Of a stretch of 64,000 nucleotides of DNA, positions 1 to 10,845 are shown in pieces. This stretch comes from Oxytricha trifallax. Taxonomy: Eukaryota; Ciliophora; Spirotrichea; Sporadotrichida; Oxytrichidae. Within the stretch, counting starts at the first letter, position 1; the number at the start of each line of letters is the position of its first letter. The stretch covers positions 62,001-126,000 of the forward strand of contig ARYC01000822.1 of NCBI GenBank assembly GCA_000711775.1, read 5' to 3'. The notes below the pieces were generated by a model that had not been told where the DNA came from, did no database searches, and worked only from the letters and a program-made list of their open reading frames with translations. Both the position numbers and the translations under genes were made by a program.

Positions 1-2
1 TG

Positions 3-1088
3 AAGAGACACCTTAAAGAGGTACACTCTGGCAAAGCCAAGATATATTTCAAGCACGAAAAAGTGGATGGAAGGTACTAATGCACAACTTGTAATAAGTC
101 TTATACTCACTCTGCAAAAGTTAAGAAGCACATGCAAAAGCATCACCTCAGTGAATTCTTGATTTAAGATTAAGAGACACAAAATCTTGTGCCAGCTAAA
201 AGAAAATCAAATACTCTCGAATCTTAAAGAGAGTTACAGGAGTAGCTCAAGAGACAGAAAAGATAAGAATCGATGAACTAACCTGCAGGCAATACAATTC
301 TAGCATGCTTCCAAGCAAAAGCTATGAGCATTCCTGCATTGAATGAAATTAATCTAAGTGGTTGTATTGAGAATTACTTGCATATAAGTGTTCCTAACAA
401 AGCAATGCTTATAGTGGTTGATGAGTATGCATACAAGGTGTACCCTTTCAGCTATCTCCTTAAGAACGAGCAATACTAAAATGAGTTTGCTAACGAATAT
501 ATGATTCTTAGAGAGGCATAGAGAAAAGATTGCAAGAACTTGCTTAAGCTAGATGGTGTTAATTTAAGCTATGGTTTTATCGCACTGAGACTTAAGAAAT
601 GTGAAATGACTCTGAGAGATTATTTATATCATAACAGATACCCAGATGATTTGAATGATATACTATCAGATATGATATAGGGTGTCAAGGAGTTGCATGA
701 ACTTGGATATGTTCACAGAGATTTGAAACCTGAAAATGTAATGCTGAACCTCTGCCGTTTAGAAGTCGTAGTTATCGATTTCAATAGAGCCTTAAGATAA
801 GAGATAGTAACTTTAGCAAAGGTTCTTGGCACTCCTGGCTACTTCCCAATAAGAGAGAAGTGGACGAATGGATCAGTTTAGTGGGATGTATAGGCAGTAG
901 CTGCTATAATTTTAGAGAGTGACATGGAATGCATGTCTTACTATGGTACCAAATAAGAGAAATAATCAATAAGTTAAGCGAGTAAGCATATAAAGCAGGA
1001 CGATATCTGCAAAGAAATCAAACAGATTGTAGACATGATAATTAAGAGCACCATCATATCCAAGATAATCCTTAGACGATATACTTGA
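3..1088 (+). CDS. TBE zinc-finger/protein-kinase protein (about 57 kDa), 5' truncated
   Basis: Read with TAA/TAG as Gln, frame 3 is open from the window edge to TGA at 1086-1088. It begins in a C2H2 zinc-finger region (a CTTCNKSY...HMQKHH pattern) and continues into a protein-kinase-like domain with a catalytic loop reading VHRDLKPENVML and, where DFG is expected, IDFNRA. A GTPGYF motif matches the activation segment and P+1 loop. This is the third TBE gene; its role in transposition is unknown. About 20 residues before the usual C-terminus the frame breaks: the homologous tail continues in another frame to TGA 1146-1148, so this copy has a small indel near its end. The N-terminus is outside the window. 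Confidence 0.85.
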
Positions 1089-1270
1089 ACCACTATAGAG
1101 AGCAAGATTCAAGAGATACAATAAAGACAAACAGATAAATTTGTTTGAGTTAAATCGCCTAATAATTATTAAATATACTTAAAATTCACATAAAACCTGT
1201 ACTTTCTCTACTAACCCCAATAAGACCCCAACTATACCCTACAAATCAAAGCACTTATAAACCTCACTAA

Positions 1271-1287
1271 GGGGTTTTGGGGTTTTG
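1271..1287 (+). repeat. TBE terminal G4T4 block
   Basis: Two G4T4 units, then G, at the element border. They are identical to the terminal 17 bases of the complete TBE at 14842-14858. This is the transposon end and not a chromosome telomere, since unrelated AT-rich DNA continues past it. Confidence 0.9.
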
Positions 1288-2949
1288 AATATTCATGAAT
1301 CTAATAAATACTAAGTGAATAGTTTAGAAATCTAAACGTAATTAGTAGAACTCTATAAAGAAAAATAAGATTCATTAGTTAATTTAAGCTATAGTATTAT
1401 AAGTTATTATAGATACGATATTATTCTAGAATATTTATAATTACTAAATCATAAATAAAATTATTTAAAGTTTGTTTAGTTAATGCTTAATTGTTAGTTT
1501 ATTTTAAATCTTTTATAATTTAAATTAGTAAGCTCTTTAATATGATAACTTAAGTAATAACTAAAATTTTATATTATTAGAAATATTAAATATAAAACTA
1601 ACTTAAAAATCTTAAGATCTTGTAGATCTTTGCCCTTAAGAATTTTAACGAGAATTTGAATCAGTGATTATATAAACGTTAAATTATCTTTAAATCAATT
1701 ATTAATTAAATCCATAATATTTGACAGGATCTAATGGGTGTCAAATGTGTCAAAAACTTTTCTTTTCATCTCAGTCACATCAAATCAGTAGTTCCAGTAA
1801 CCGGAACACTTAAAGCATAACCGTAACTGGCATGAATCAAAATTTATCTATAGACCTCTGTAATTAGTGGCAGTTATATATATATTAACGACTTGATTAA
1901 TTTTTTTATTTTTCAATTTCACCAATTCAATTCTATTTTTACAACAATAATACTTAAAATTAATATCTCATAGATTTAAAAGAAAATAATATTATAATTT
2001 CTAAAGAAACTAATACTTTTCTTTAAGTTATACTTAAATAAATTAGCAATTAAAAATAAGTTGCCCTTTATTACTAAAAATAATACAACTGTTAAATTAT
2101 AGTAACTAAAACCATATTCTGAATAACACGATAGTAGAACTAAGGACCGCTATTTGTGAAATTAGAACTTATAGATTCTTACTTTACATAATATTTATAC
2201 CATTTCAATTTAATATATTTTCAATGTTTATAAAATTAATTATGTAACTTCTCTTGCTTTAATTATATTTTGATTATCTGTAAACAATAATATCAAATAT
2301 TTCAATTTATTATAATGCTCCTCATATTAGGAAGTTCCTAAATTATTGCATTTGTACTAGCAATTTACACATCATGATTTGCTTCTTTTTTTATAAGCCA
2401 TGTCTTTGAGTAACTTAAACTAGAGCTTACTGAGGACAAATTTCTTAACTTTACTGTGGAATCTCGACTTTTGTGACTTTTGCTATTTCTTCCTTTGATT
2501 CCCATTGAATGAATAATGACCTCAAGATGTGTATTTTTATTAATTATAGCATAAGCCAATAAGTCATTTGTAGTGGGAATATTTGTAACATGTGGACAAT
2601 GACAAAATTAAATTACAAATATAGTTTAAAGTATAAGAATCAATCAATCAATCAAACAAATGGTAAAAAGATCTACCAAGTGAACTTTTAGTATTGCAAT
2701 TGAAATAATTGATTGCAATGCATTATTTGAAAATCAAAGTATATTATCAAACTTATGTAATATAGGATTAAATTGACATTATAATCTCCAAAAAATAGTA
2801 CTCTTCTTAGGATATGTTAACTTAAGAAATTTAATGTCAATTATATAGCTTTGAAACAAAAAGCACATTTATATAGCTAGTAACTTTAGGTAAAATTAAA
2901 ATATAGAAATAAACATTCTGTGTGGATAGACTGCAGTTTAATAATCACA
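1288..2949. other. AT-rich spacer between TBE and LINE, two small islands
   Basis: Mostly very AT-rich with no recognisable gene. A slightly GC-richer island at about 1725-1870 carries a 33-codon plus-strand frame from ATG 1734, ending at a TGA. A minus-strand frame at 2302-2559 (ATG at 2559, about 85 residues, Lys/Ser-rich) is the other candidate. Neither matches a family I know, and either could be a small MDS or chance. Confidence 0.4.
2302..2559 (-). CDS. possible small coding segment, unrecognised
   Basis: Frame from ATG at 2559 to TGA at 2302-2304 with UAR read as Gln (about 85 residues). The first 64 codons contain no stop of any kind, and GC content is higher than in the flanks. The predicted peptide is basic and serine-rich with no motif or membrane segment. 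It lies between a TBE and a LINE, so it may be an isolated MDS. An equally good explanation is chance, because open frames of this size are common in this DNA. Confidence 0.25.
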
Positions 2950-2989
2950 AAATATTGAGAGTATAATTTGTCGCGATTCCTCGCTTTTT

Positions 2990-4631
2990 TCACTCCTTCT
3001 CCTCCTGGTTCATTTCTTTCTCCTTGAGCTCTTTTCTTTCTTCACCTTCTTTTCTCTCTTTGGGTTTAATTGTTGCATTTCCCTTCGTACCCTCATCTTG
3101 GACTCTGATGAGATTCCTTTGTTCAGCATCGTTCTCGATATCTGGTTGTTGTTTTTTGCTGTTGAACATGTAATTCTCTATCTCTGAGACCTCTCCCATC
3201 ATTTCTCCGAATTCTTCTTAAAGCTCGAGGTCCTCTTTGTCTTACGACACTTTGGGCGCTCCTCCTAGGACCAAATCGTCCCAATTATCGATATGAGAGT
3301 TGTACATGGACTACACTACCTCCTCGTCTGCTTTTTGCCACAGCATCATGCTTTTTCTTTCGATGTCTCTTGTCACTTCTTCTTCTTCTAATGTCATTCC
3401 TGACCTTCCGATTTACATTTTCATGTATCCAACCTCTAAGTTGAACATTGTATAATATCTCTGACTGTTTATCCAATCTTTTGCAAATATCTGGAAGAAT
3501 GGCTCGCCCTGTAGTTCTAATGCTAAGTGGTTTATAATCAGCATCGCCATCACTCCGCAGTCTTGTGGGTCATTTACTTGGTTTGTTTCGTTTTTCATTT
3601 CAATTTTGTTGGTTTTGAACTTCCTTCCCAATGGTTCCATCTATGAACTCACACAGTTGCCTTTGATATTTTTGAATTATTGCCAAACTTCCTATCGCTC
3701 TTCTTGAGTCATAGATTTCCATCTTCTTAGAGTTTCTCTCAATCTTTGCTACTACCCAGTTCTAGCAATTCTTGATTGCACCTTAGCAGTTAATCGGTAG
3801 TACCACTCCTTAAATTTCATCTTGGTACCTCCAGAATTTTCCATTTTCAAGTTTCCAGTTTGATGCTCCAATGCTCTTCTCGATGTTTTGAAACCCATTG
3901 TCATTCAGGACTACTGATGGTAGAATTTAATATTCCTGCCTTGACTGGCTAAATTGTACTTCCTCTATCTGCCTTGAAAATGCTTCCATTGTTTCTTCTT
4001 GGATATGATTCCCCGGAATTAAGTCGAAGTGCTTCCATTCTGCATTTATCTCTCTCCAGTGGTTGTGCTGCTTCTCCGACCAGAGTTCTTTGTGGTTCAC
4101 CCCCTTTCTTCTGGCTCTTTCTCTGTCATCAAATCTTTAGACTAATGCTTTTTCTATCTTTGTCCTCGAGCTGGGGCAGCAAACTGTTGTGATCATTCTT
4201 GTTACCGTCGGAGTCCACCCTTTTTTTGCGTATATTTTGTCAAATCCTCGACATTATACTTCTGAAAGGTCTATTAAACTCTTGAATTTCATCTGGTCTT
4301 TTTGAATGCACTCTGAGCCGTCCGCGTGCTTGTCGAACGATACTCTTTACTCTTGTGACTCGTTTATTCTCTTGCTAGGGTTTGTTTTTCCAATCTTAAG
4401 CCTGCTTTTAAATCCCATCTGTTTGTTTAGTGGAACTTGGTAATGTTCCTCATTTCTCATCCCCATTGCCTCTTGATCTTTGCTTCTGTCTCTGTGGTTA
4501 AATCTGACTTCTTAAACCTTGTTCCAGAAATCTCTCTTCTTGTTGTAGTGTCCTCGGTTTTCAAACCTCTCCCTTCTCTCATATTTAATTTCTTCCTCAT
4601 TGTTTCTTTTACTGAAATTTGTCCTGTTCAT
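2990..4631 (-). CDS. LINE ORF2: protein with C48/Ulp1-like cysteine protease signature
   Basis: Starts at ATG 4631; this ATG overlaps the ORF1 stop as ATGA. It runs to TGA 2990-2992 (about 546 codons). The first 300 residues are Arg/Lys-rich and unrecognised. The C-terminal half resembles the C48 (Ulp1/SENP) fold: VVLPIN, then NWVVAKIE and MEIYDS, and further on QVNDPQDCGVMAM, where Q, D, C and G match the oxyanion Gln and catalytic Cys. The position that is usually His in the HW motif reads Asn, so activity is doubtful. The frame shifts once at about 3600-3640 (length is 1 modulo 3). The C-terminal 120 residues are acidic, then Lys/Glu-rich. The family assignment rests on short motifs only. 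Confidence 0.75.
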
Positions 4632-7600
4632 TGGTCGCCTTCTTTAATTGCTACTTTTTTCTAATAATTTTAATTTATTATTTAAATTATATCTCTCCCA
4701 TTTGTATTATTAAATTCTTCTATTCCTTTCACTTAGATGTTCAAATTTCTTTGGATGTGTTTAAATTCAATTCGTTGAAATCTTATTTTTCTTTTTGACA
4801 TATGAAATTCTGAATGTTTTTCTGATTGGTTAGTAGTATTAGTGTGTCTCTAGCTTTCTGATTCTATCGTCTAACCAGACCTGTTTGCGATTATCTCAAT
4901 CTACTCAGGTTTGTTCATGTCAACTATTCTCTTCTCCTTTATTTATTTAGAGAATCTATTTGGGTCTCCTGCCGAGTTTATTAGGTTGCATGCCTTCATG
5001 TGATTCGCATCTACACATACTTAATGGACAATGCAGTAGTGTTGCATGCCGTAGTTTGCTAATGTTCTGCCCTGGCTGATTGCCATCATGGTGTCAATGA
5101 CGTTTTTCGTAATGAATATTTTATTTCTTTTTTTTAACTCATTTTCCTGCTTTTTGATCTCCTCGTTTACTTTTTTTGGTTTAATGAAGTTGTCGATCTT
5201 TAAGTTGATTTTCTTCATGTTCTTCAGAACCAACTCTCTAATAATTTCACTTGTATTCGTTTCTTTGAGTTCAGTTACATTTCTTAGTATCACATTTGGA
5301 ATGTCTCTGGAGGTTCTGAAGGCTATTCTTTTCAATTGAAGCTCCATTTTCTCAATGTCTTCAATTTTCAGGAATTTTGCTGCTATTAGTGGAGTGTATT
5401 TGTAAATCATTACAGAGCGGATTTAAGCTGTCATGATCGTATCACTCACTGTAGGGTTGCTTGAACTAGTAAGCCTATAGTATATTTCTGTCTTTCTTTT
5501 TACTTCATTCCATGTGTTTTTCAGTAATTCTCTTGTGTTCAAGTTGATATTCAGACCCAAGTATTTTGTCTCCTAGACTTTGTTTATTCCTTCAATTTGG
5601 AATTCTCTCTCAAAGTTCTTCGCGTCACTCATAAAAACTGTTTTCTTAGTGTTTAGTTTTAAGTTGTGAGTTTTTTCAATTTCATTGAAGCTGTTTATCA
5701 CTCTTTTGAATTACTGAGGGTCTTTAACATTCACGAGTAAGTCATCTGCAAACGCTATCAGTTTTCCTTGCTTTATCAGTGACATTAGTTCCTATTATGA
5801 GAATAGTGCGTCTTACAGATATATATTGAATAGCATTGGTGATAATCTACTTCCTTATGCTACTCCCTGCTCAGTTGTTATCTCTTCCCCCTCGAATATG
5901 ATTTTGTTGTTTGTGTATAGCTGTTCTATTAGTTTTACGCACTTTGCGTCATTTTAACTGATTACTCTGTCTTTAAGGATCTCCATCCAGTTTGTCTTTC
6001 CAGACTGAGTCGTATGCTTTTTGTAGATCCACCAATAAGTAGGCCTCTCTTTGTTTACTCTTTTTCCTTGAATTTTTTATATGCTCCAGCATTCTGATCA
6101 AGTTTATGTGAGTACTTTTATTTTCTTTAAATCCATTTTGATAATTCCCAGTCTTCAAGAGGTCACTTTTTCCTTCGTTAATTTTGTTTATTATTACTTT
6201 TTCTACTATCTTCCCCAAGTGTGAATTCACCACTATTGGTCTTGTATTGCTGATCTCTGGGTATTATTCTTTCTAGCTTTTGCTTAACAGAATTAATCTT
6301 CCTTCTTTTATGTATTGTGGGACTTCTCCTTCATTCAGCCATTGTGTTATTTTCTTGCTAACTGTTTTTGCTATAGATTTGTCTTTGTTCATCATTTTCC
6401 CGTCGAATCCATCTGGACCAATAGCTTTGTTGAAGTTACAATCTTTTATACTTTGTTCTACATCGGCTTCTTCGCAGAATCTCCCACTTTCCTAATCATC
6501 AATCATTATTATATCCTTCTTGTTTTCCTCTTTTCCTTTTCTTTCCCTCTTATCCTTGAAAATTTAACCATAATATTCCAGGATCTGTTGTTTTGTTTGC
6601 TCACCAATCTCCACTCGCTCTTCTTTGATTGTAAGTCCTTTTATAGGTAAGGCTTGCTTTTTACTTTTCGTTAATCTTTTAACCATGTAAAAGAATCCTT
6701 TTACATCATTTTTATCCAGGCACTATTCTAAGTCTCTCATCGCCTCTCTCCATTTTGCCTTTTTGTCTTGGATTACATTTCCAGCTGCTGTTCCAGCATT
6801 TTTTATTGCCCATTCCGGTGGTTGTTAGTACCAGTTCCTTCCTTTGTATAATCTCCCGATTTTGTCCTCAAAACATTTTTGAATAGGTTCATCTAGATCT
6901 TCTTCCTTCATTACTCTTCCTTCTTCGACAAATGTTTTCCAACATTGTTTTCTTATGTCCGATACTCTAATTGTTCTTTCTTTGTCTGACAATTTAAAGT
7001 CATTGTCTGAGTATTTTATCCTTAACTTTACTTGAATTAATTTGTGGTCTGTTTATTTCAATTAGCTGGTTTCCCAACTGACTGTCTCCACGTTTGAGAA
7101 AATTTGATCCAATAGGTTCCCTTTCACGTGAGTTTCCACTCCCTCAGGAATAGATTCTTTTAGTCCCTCCTTGTTCAACCTTTTCCCCAAATCTTTAATG
7201 TGGAAATTGAAATCCCCCATGACGATTATCCTCTGCTTTTAACACTTCTGTTTTAGTGATTTGATCATAAAAATGAGTCTGTTTTGAAGTTCTTTGACTT
7301 CTTCATTCCAATAGGGTGGGATGTATGTTGTTATTACGTGAAGTGGGAATCCTCCCACGTTTAGGATTGTCCACGTAATGTATTGTTTCAAAGTTTTTAT
7401 CGTCTTCATTTCGTATTTGCCGCTGTTTAATGCTAGAATACCTCCATTTCTTGCCAGTTGTGTTTAGGCTATGTCCCTGCTATTTATTCCAACCAATCTC
7501 TATAGTCTAGTTTCCACTAGACCTATGTAGTCTGGGTTCATTTTCTCTATTTCTCTTATTATGTGGTCTTATTTTAGCTTCGAGTTCATCCCTCTGACAT

Positions 7601-7988
7601 TCTGTAGGCAAATATTTAGTTCAATAGTCCTTTGGTTCAACTGTCTTTTACTACTTATAACTTGTTCTCTTCTTTTTGTCCGCTGTTTCTCAGCGAATCT
7701 CTCATTTCTTTTCACCCATCCTTCAGCTTCTCTTACCGGTTGATAGAATTCAAGCTGTCGGCTATTGTCAATTTTGACCGTAAATCTGTCCAAGTCTTTA
7801 AACTTCCTATTGTAACCTTGAACATTCAGGTTTTGAAATGTCGAATTTTGCGAACTCTGTTTTGAACTTTCAAAGTATTTATCCAATGTTTGTTGTTGCT
7901 GTGGTCCCTCACTCTCTCCTTGGTCTCTGTTTTCTGTATACACTGGCAACTTCCTCCTCCCATTGGTTTGTAGCATCTCTTTCTTCAT
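4628..7988 (-). CDS. LINE ORF1: AP-endonuclease / reverse transcriptase polyprotein
   Basis: Starts at ATG 7988, eight bases past the leader repeat, and runs to TGA 4628-4630 (about 1119 codons, UAR as Gln). The N-terminal 130 residues are Gln/Arg-rich. An APE-type endonuclease follows, with LQNVRGMNSK, GLVETRL, MGDFNFH and TDHKLI motifs. The reverse transcriptase has motif A (VDLQKAYDSV), motif B (QGVAQGSRLSPMLF) and motif C (IAFADDLLV). A Cys/His cluster near the C-terminus (around 4990-5040) may be a zinc knuckle. The length is 1 modulo 3, and the frame changes once near 5985-6000 just after motif A, consistent with one inserted base (decay or assembly indel). The product would nick target DNA and prime reverse transcription there. 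Confidence 0.92.
4636..4676 (-). repeat. LINE leader repeat, copy upstream of ORF2
   Basis: Identical over 41 bp to the leader before ORF1, and ending 5 bp before the ORF2 ATG. Here it is also translated as the last codons of ORF1, which is possible because its TAA/TAG triplets read as Gln. Confidence 0.85.
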
Positions 7989-7995
7989 TTATTCC

Positions 7996-8036
7996 CGCCT
8001 TCTTTAATTGCTACTTTTTTCTAATAATTTTAATTT
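7996..8036 (-). repeat. LINE leader repeat, copy upstream of ORF1
   Basis: A 41-bp sequence identical to 4636-4676. It ends 8 bp before the ORF1 ATG, so it probably forms the 5' leader or internal promoter of the element. Confidence 0.85.
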
Positions 8037-8327
8037 TTGCACATTTATATATTAAGAGAAATATTAAATATTAGTCATAGAATTTTTCTAAGTATATCAT
8101 ATTTAATTCTATATAATTAAAAAATTACAATATATTAGAGTTTAGCCAGTTTTATGTTGATTGATTGATAGAAGAAAAATTATCCTGAGATATTGATAGT
8201 GATAGAACAATAAAATGCAAAATTAAATGAATATAATACTTAAAATAAAAATATTAAAAAAAAGATGCGATTTAATTATTTTAATTAATCATGATGTATT
8301 GATATTTCAAAAAGTTGCTTCTTTTAG
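8037..8327. other. AT-rich spacer
   Basis: About 290 bp of AT-rich DNA between the LINE and the first MITE copy. No coding signal or repeat was recognised. Confidence 0.6.
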
Positions 8328-8741
8328 TATTGTAGGAATACATTTGAATTTGGAAAATTATATTAAATTAATTATTTAAACTATCAAAATCTTGGCAGTT
8401 AACTTTCTGGAAACCTTTACAATATGGTACTTGTTCGATAGAGAATTTAAAATCAGCTGGACTTTACAATAGGCGGTACCCTTCTATCGCATCCCTGGAG
8501 CGAGATAACTTGACTTTAATTTTGGCATTAAAATCAACTAAACAAATCACCCAAAATTAAAGTCAAGTTATCTCGCTCCGGGGATGCGATAGAGGGGTAC
8601 CGCCAATATTAAAGTCCAGCTAATTTTAAATTTTCTATCAAACAAGTACCATATTGTAAAAGGTTTCCAGAAAGTTAACTGCCAAGATTTTGATAGTTTA
8701 AATAATTAATTTAATATAATTTTCCAAATTCAAATACAATA
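8328..8741. mobile_element. Fold-back MITE, copy 1 (TA-flanked)
   Basis: Near-perfect palindrome of about 414 bp with a short central loop around 8525-8555. The outer end reads TATTGTAGGAATACATTTG, shared with copies at 21189 and 51959. Flanking TA dinucleotides fit a Tc1/mariner-type target site. The inner arm (ggtacc...atcgcatccc...gagcgagataact and its complement) is common to all three copies. The outer arm is different in this copy, yet the two arms still match each other. The right tip has lost about 8 bp. It has no coding capacity. Confidence 0.85.
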
Positions 8742-9733
8742 ATATAAAATTTTTTATTCTATTACTAAAATTAAAAAGATATTAATTTTCTAATAAAATA
8801 TGATGTTATTTCTTTTAGATTAAACTAATATTTTAGGAAACTCTTCGAAAATTGTTTTATAAATCAAATTATTACTGTAATACTTTTCAATAATATTTTT
8901 TTACAATTTTCTTAGACTAAATACAAAAATATCTTCTACTTAATATTAGTCATATTGTTCTTAGCTTATAATATATATAAATATATAAAAATAAACAATA
9001 TTCAATTTAAATTTTTATATTTAATAGTAAAAACAATTAGATCACATCAATATATCAAGGACAACTGATTATTAATTTTTGTTAAGGAACTACCACTTTC
9101 TAGCTTTACCTAAGAGAGCTTAATCCTCAATTTATTTATCTTTTATTTTGGTTTCTCTGCTGTTTAAGTCTCTCTCTCATTTGTCACATTCTACTTCTTT
9201 CCTGATATCTTTAATTTGGAGATGATGAACTTGCGTTAAAAATTATTTATTTGTGTAATCTCATAAGTTTGTTTTATATATATTTAATCAAAAGACATTT
9301 TAAACTATAAGATGTTAATGATAAGAGGAGTAAGATTCTCTCTGATGAAGCCTACTTATTAAGTTAAGACTTTTAATTTAAATGTTATAGTATTGACCAA
9401 GGAGTTGTAGTTTTAAAGCATTATTGATAGTAAGACCTTAATTCCTAACGTAGATCTGAGAGATGTCTTATTTTATTTGTTGTATTTGTTGCTGAGCTTG
9501 TAATCAAATTATTTATTAAAGTTAAGTAAACTGTCTACTTTAATTTCATGTTCTGGTTAACTGTCTATTATATCAGAAACTATATAAATCATTGTGAGAA
9601 GGAAACTTGGAAATTCGAGTTATAGTTGATACCCTTGATTATATTATAGGGATTCTATTTATATTGTTTTCTACTGTTGACATTGTTTTCCATAGTGTGA
9701 CAAATGTAGTCAGTTTAGATATCCCTTGACATT
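8742..9733. other. AT-rich spacer without recognisable gene
   Basis: About 1 kb, AT-rich, with a mildly richer patch at 9095-9240 that has no convincing frame on either strand. Confidence 0.5.
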
Positions 9734-10571
9734 TTAAAGAGAATTAAGTGGATTGATCGTGAATTTGAGAAATTAATGCAAGAATATATATGAAAAGCAT
9801 CGTTTAAAGCATCAATATCAGTCTTAATGTCTTCTTAATTCTCCTCATCTTCGATTGGATGATTCCAACTAGTTCTCTACTCGTATTGATTGACTGAGAA
9901 TACATATAACGTCACAAGAATATTCACGGTTCCAATTCCTGATCTTGTGGTCGTCAAAACCCCCAGTGCTAGTGGTGCAGCTGCTGTAACCTCAGCCACT
10001 TCTAGGTTTGAGAGTACTGTATAAAGATTCTTGAAGAAGGAGGAGACTCCATTATGTTTAGTTAGAATTTAATGATTTTGAGATAATAATTAAATTAAAT
10101 CATTCTTATTAAAACTTTTTAAGTTTTAATGCTTTAACATAAGTGATTTGACTAATAGTTTTAATTTATAGAGAAATTTGATTAGAGATGTTTTTATTAA
10201 TTTTAGGATGAAATTTATTAATTAAAGCCAAGAATGATTTAATTTATTTATTATCTCAAAATCATTAAATTCTAACTAAACATAATGGAGTCTTCTCCTT
10301 CTTCAAGAATCTTGATACAGTACTCTGAAACCTAGAAGTAGCTGAGGTTACAGCAGCTGCACCTCTAGTACTGGGGGTTTTGACGAAAGATCAGGAATGG
10401 AACGTGAATATTCTTGGGGATTTCAGCAAGTACAAGAAAAGTTGAATATCAAGAAGATGAAGAGAATTAAGAAGACATTAAGACTGATATTGATGCTTTA
10501 AACGATGCTTTTCATATATATTCTTGCATTAATTTCTCAAATTCACGATCAATCCACTTAATTCTCTTTAA
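9734..10571. mobile_element. Fold-back element, about 838 bp
   Basis: Large inverted repeat: the left arm at 9734-10115 pairs with the right arm at 10228-10571, around a loop of about 110 bp. Arms match closely at the tips and in the inner third. They differ by substitutions and an indel around 9840-9930 versus 10400-10470, so the two halves have diverged there. The arms contain a GC-richer block (around 9955-10050) ending in CTCCATTATG on one side. No protein family was recognised and no target duplication is evident. Confidence 0.8.
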
Positions 10572-10708
10572 TTATTAAAAAGGAATTATAATTTCAATAA
10601 TTTCTAATTTTTAAATAGGAGAATTTTTTCGACGCCAATATATTTGAAACTTATAATTACCTATCTGTATCCACCCGTATCCCGACTTTTGAATTCAATG
10701 ACTCCACT

Positions 10709-10812
10709 CAAAACCCCAAAACCCCTGAAGTTGTTTGATTGAGTTTTTGATTGATGTAAGTAGACTATTAACGCATGCTTTATTAGGGTTTTAATAGGGT
10801 TATGTAGGGGTT
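10709..10812 (+). repeat. TBE left terminal inverted repeat
   Basis: Begins CAAAACCCCAAAACCCCT and pairs with 14754-14858 with only a few mismatches. Internal TTAGGGTTTT/TAGGGTTATG units are telomere-like. Confidence 0.95.
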
Positions 10813-10845
10813 AATGGTTTAAATATCAGTAATTTAAGTGAGAAT

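Larger units (their letters stand above)
1..1287 (+). mobile_element. TBE-type transposon, right part (truncated by window edge)
   Basis: Right end of a telomere-bearing element. It contains the zinc-finger/kinase gene and finishes with a G4T4G4T4 terminal block at 1271-1287, followed by AAT, which fits the ANT 3-bp target rule of TBEs. The same gene and terminal block occur in the complete element at 10709-14858, which confirms the family. The left part lies outside the window, so element length and target duplication cannot be checked. The terminal inverted repeat is more diverged from the second copy than expected for a recent duplicate, so the two probably belong to different TBE subfamilies. 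Confidence 0.9.
2950..8036 (-). mobile_element. LINE retrotransposon with two ORFs (APE/RT and C48 protease-like)
   Basis: A non-LTR retrotransposon on the minus strand, about 5.1 kb. From 5' to 3' it has a 41-bp leader, ORF1 (AP-endonuclease plus reverse transcriptase), a second identical copy of the leader inside the end of ORF1, then ORF2. No long terminal repeats are visible. The 3' end was placed just after the ORF2 stop and the 5' end at the outer leader; no poly-A tail or target duplication could be recognised, so both ends are approximate. Each ORF is disrupted by only about one base, so the element is young or recently active. Glutamine codons TAA/TAG are abundant, so it is adapted to the ciliate nuclear code. 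Confidence 0.92.

Noticed and set aside
5088..7988. Plus-strand hydrophobic ORFs across the LINE (for example 5088-5339, 6315-6650, 7561-7743)
   Set aside because: They are complements of the minus-strand LINE coding sequence, which carries conserved endonuclease and RT motifs.
10709..10730. C4A4 blocks as chromosome telomeres or breakage sites
   Set aside because: They sit at both ends of a 4.15-kb element with a 3-bp target duplication and TBE genes inside, so they are transposon termini.
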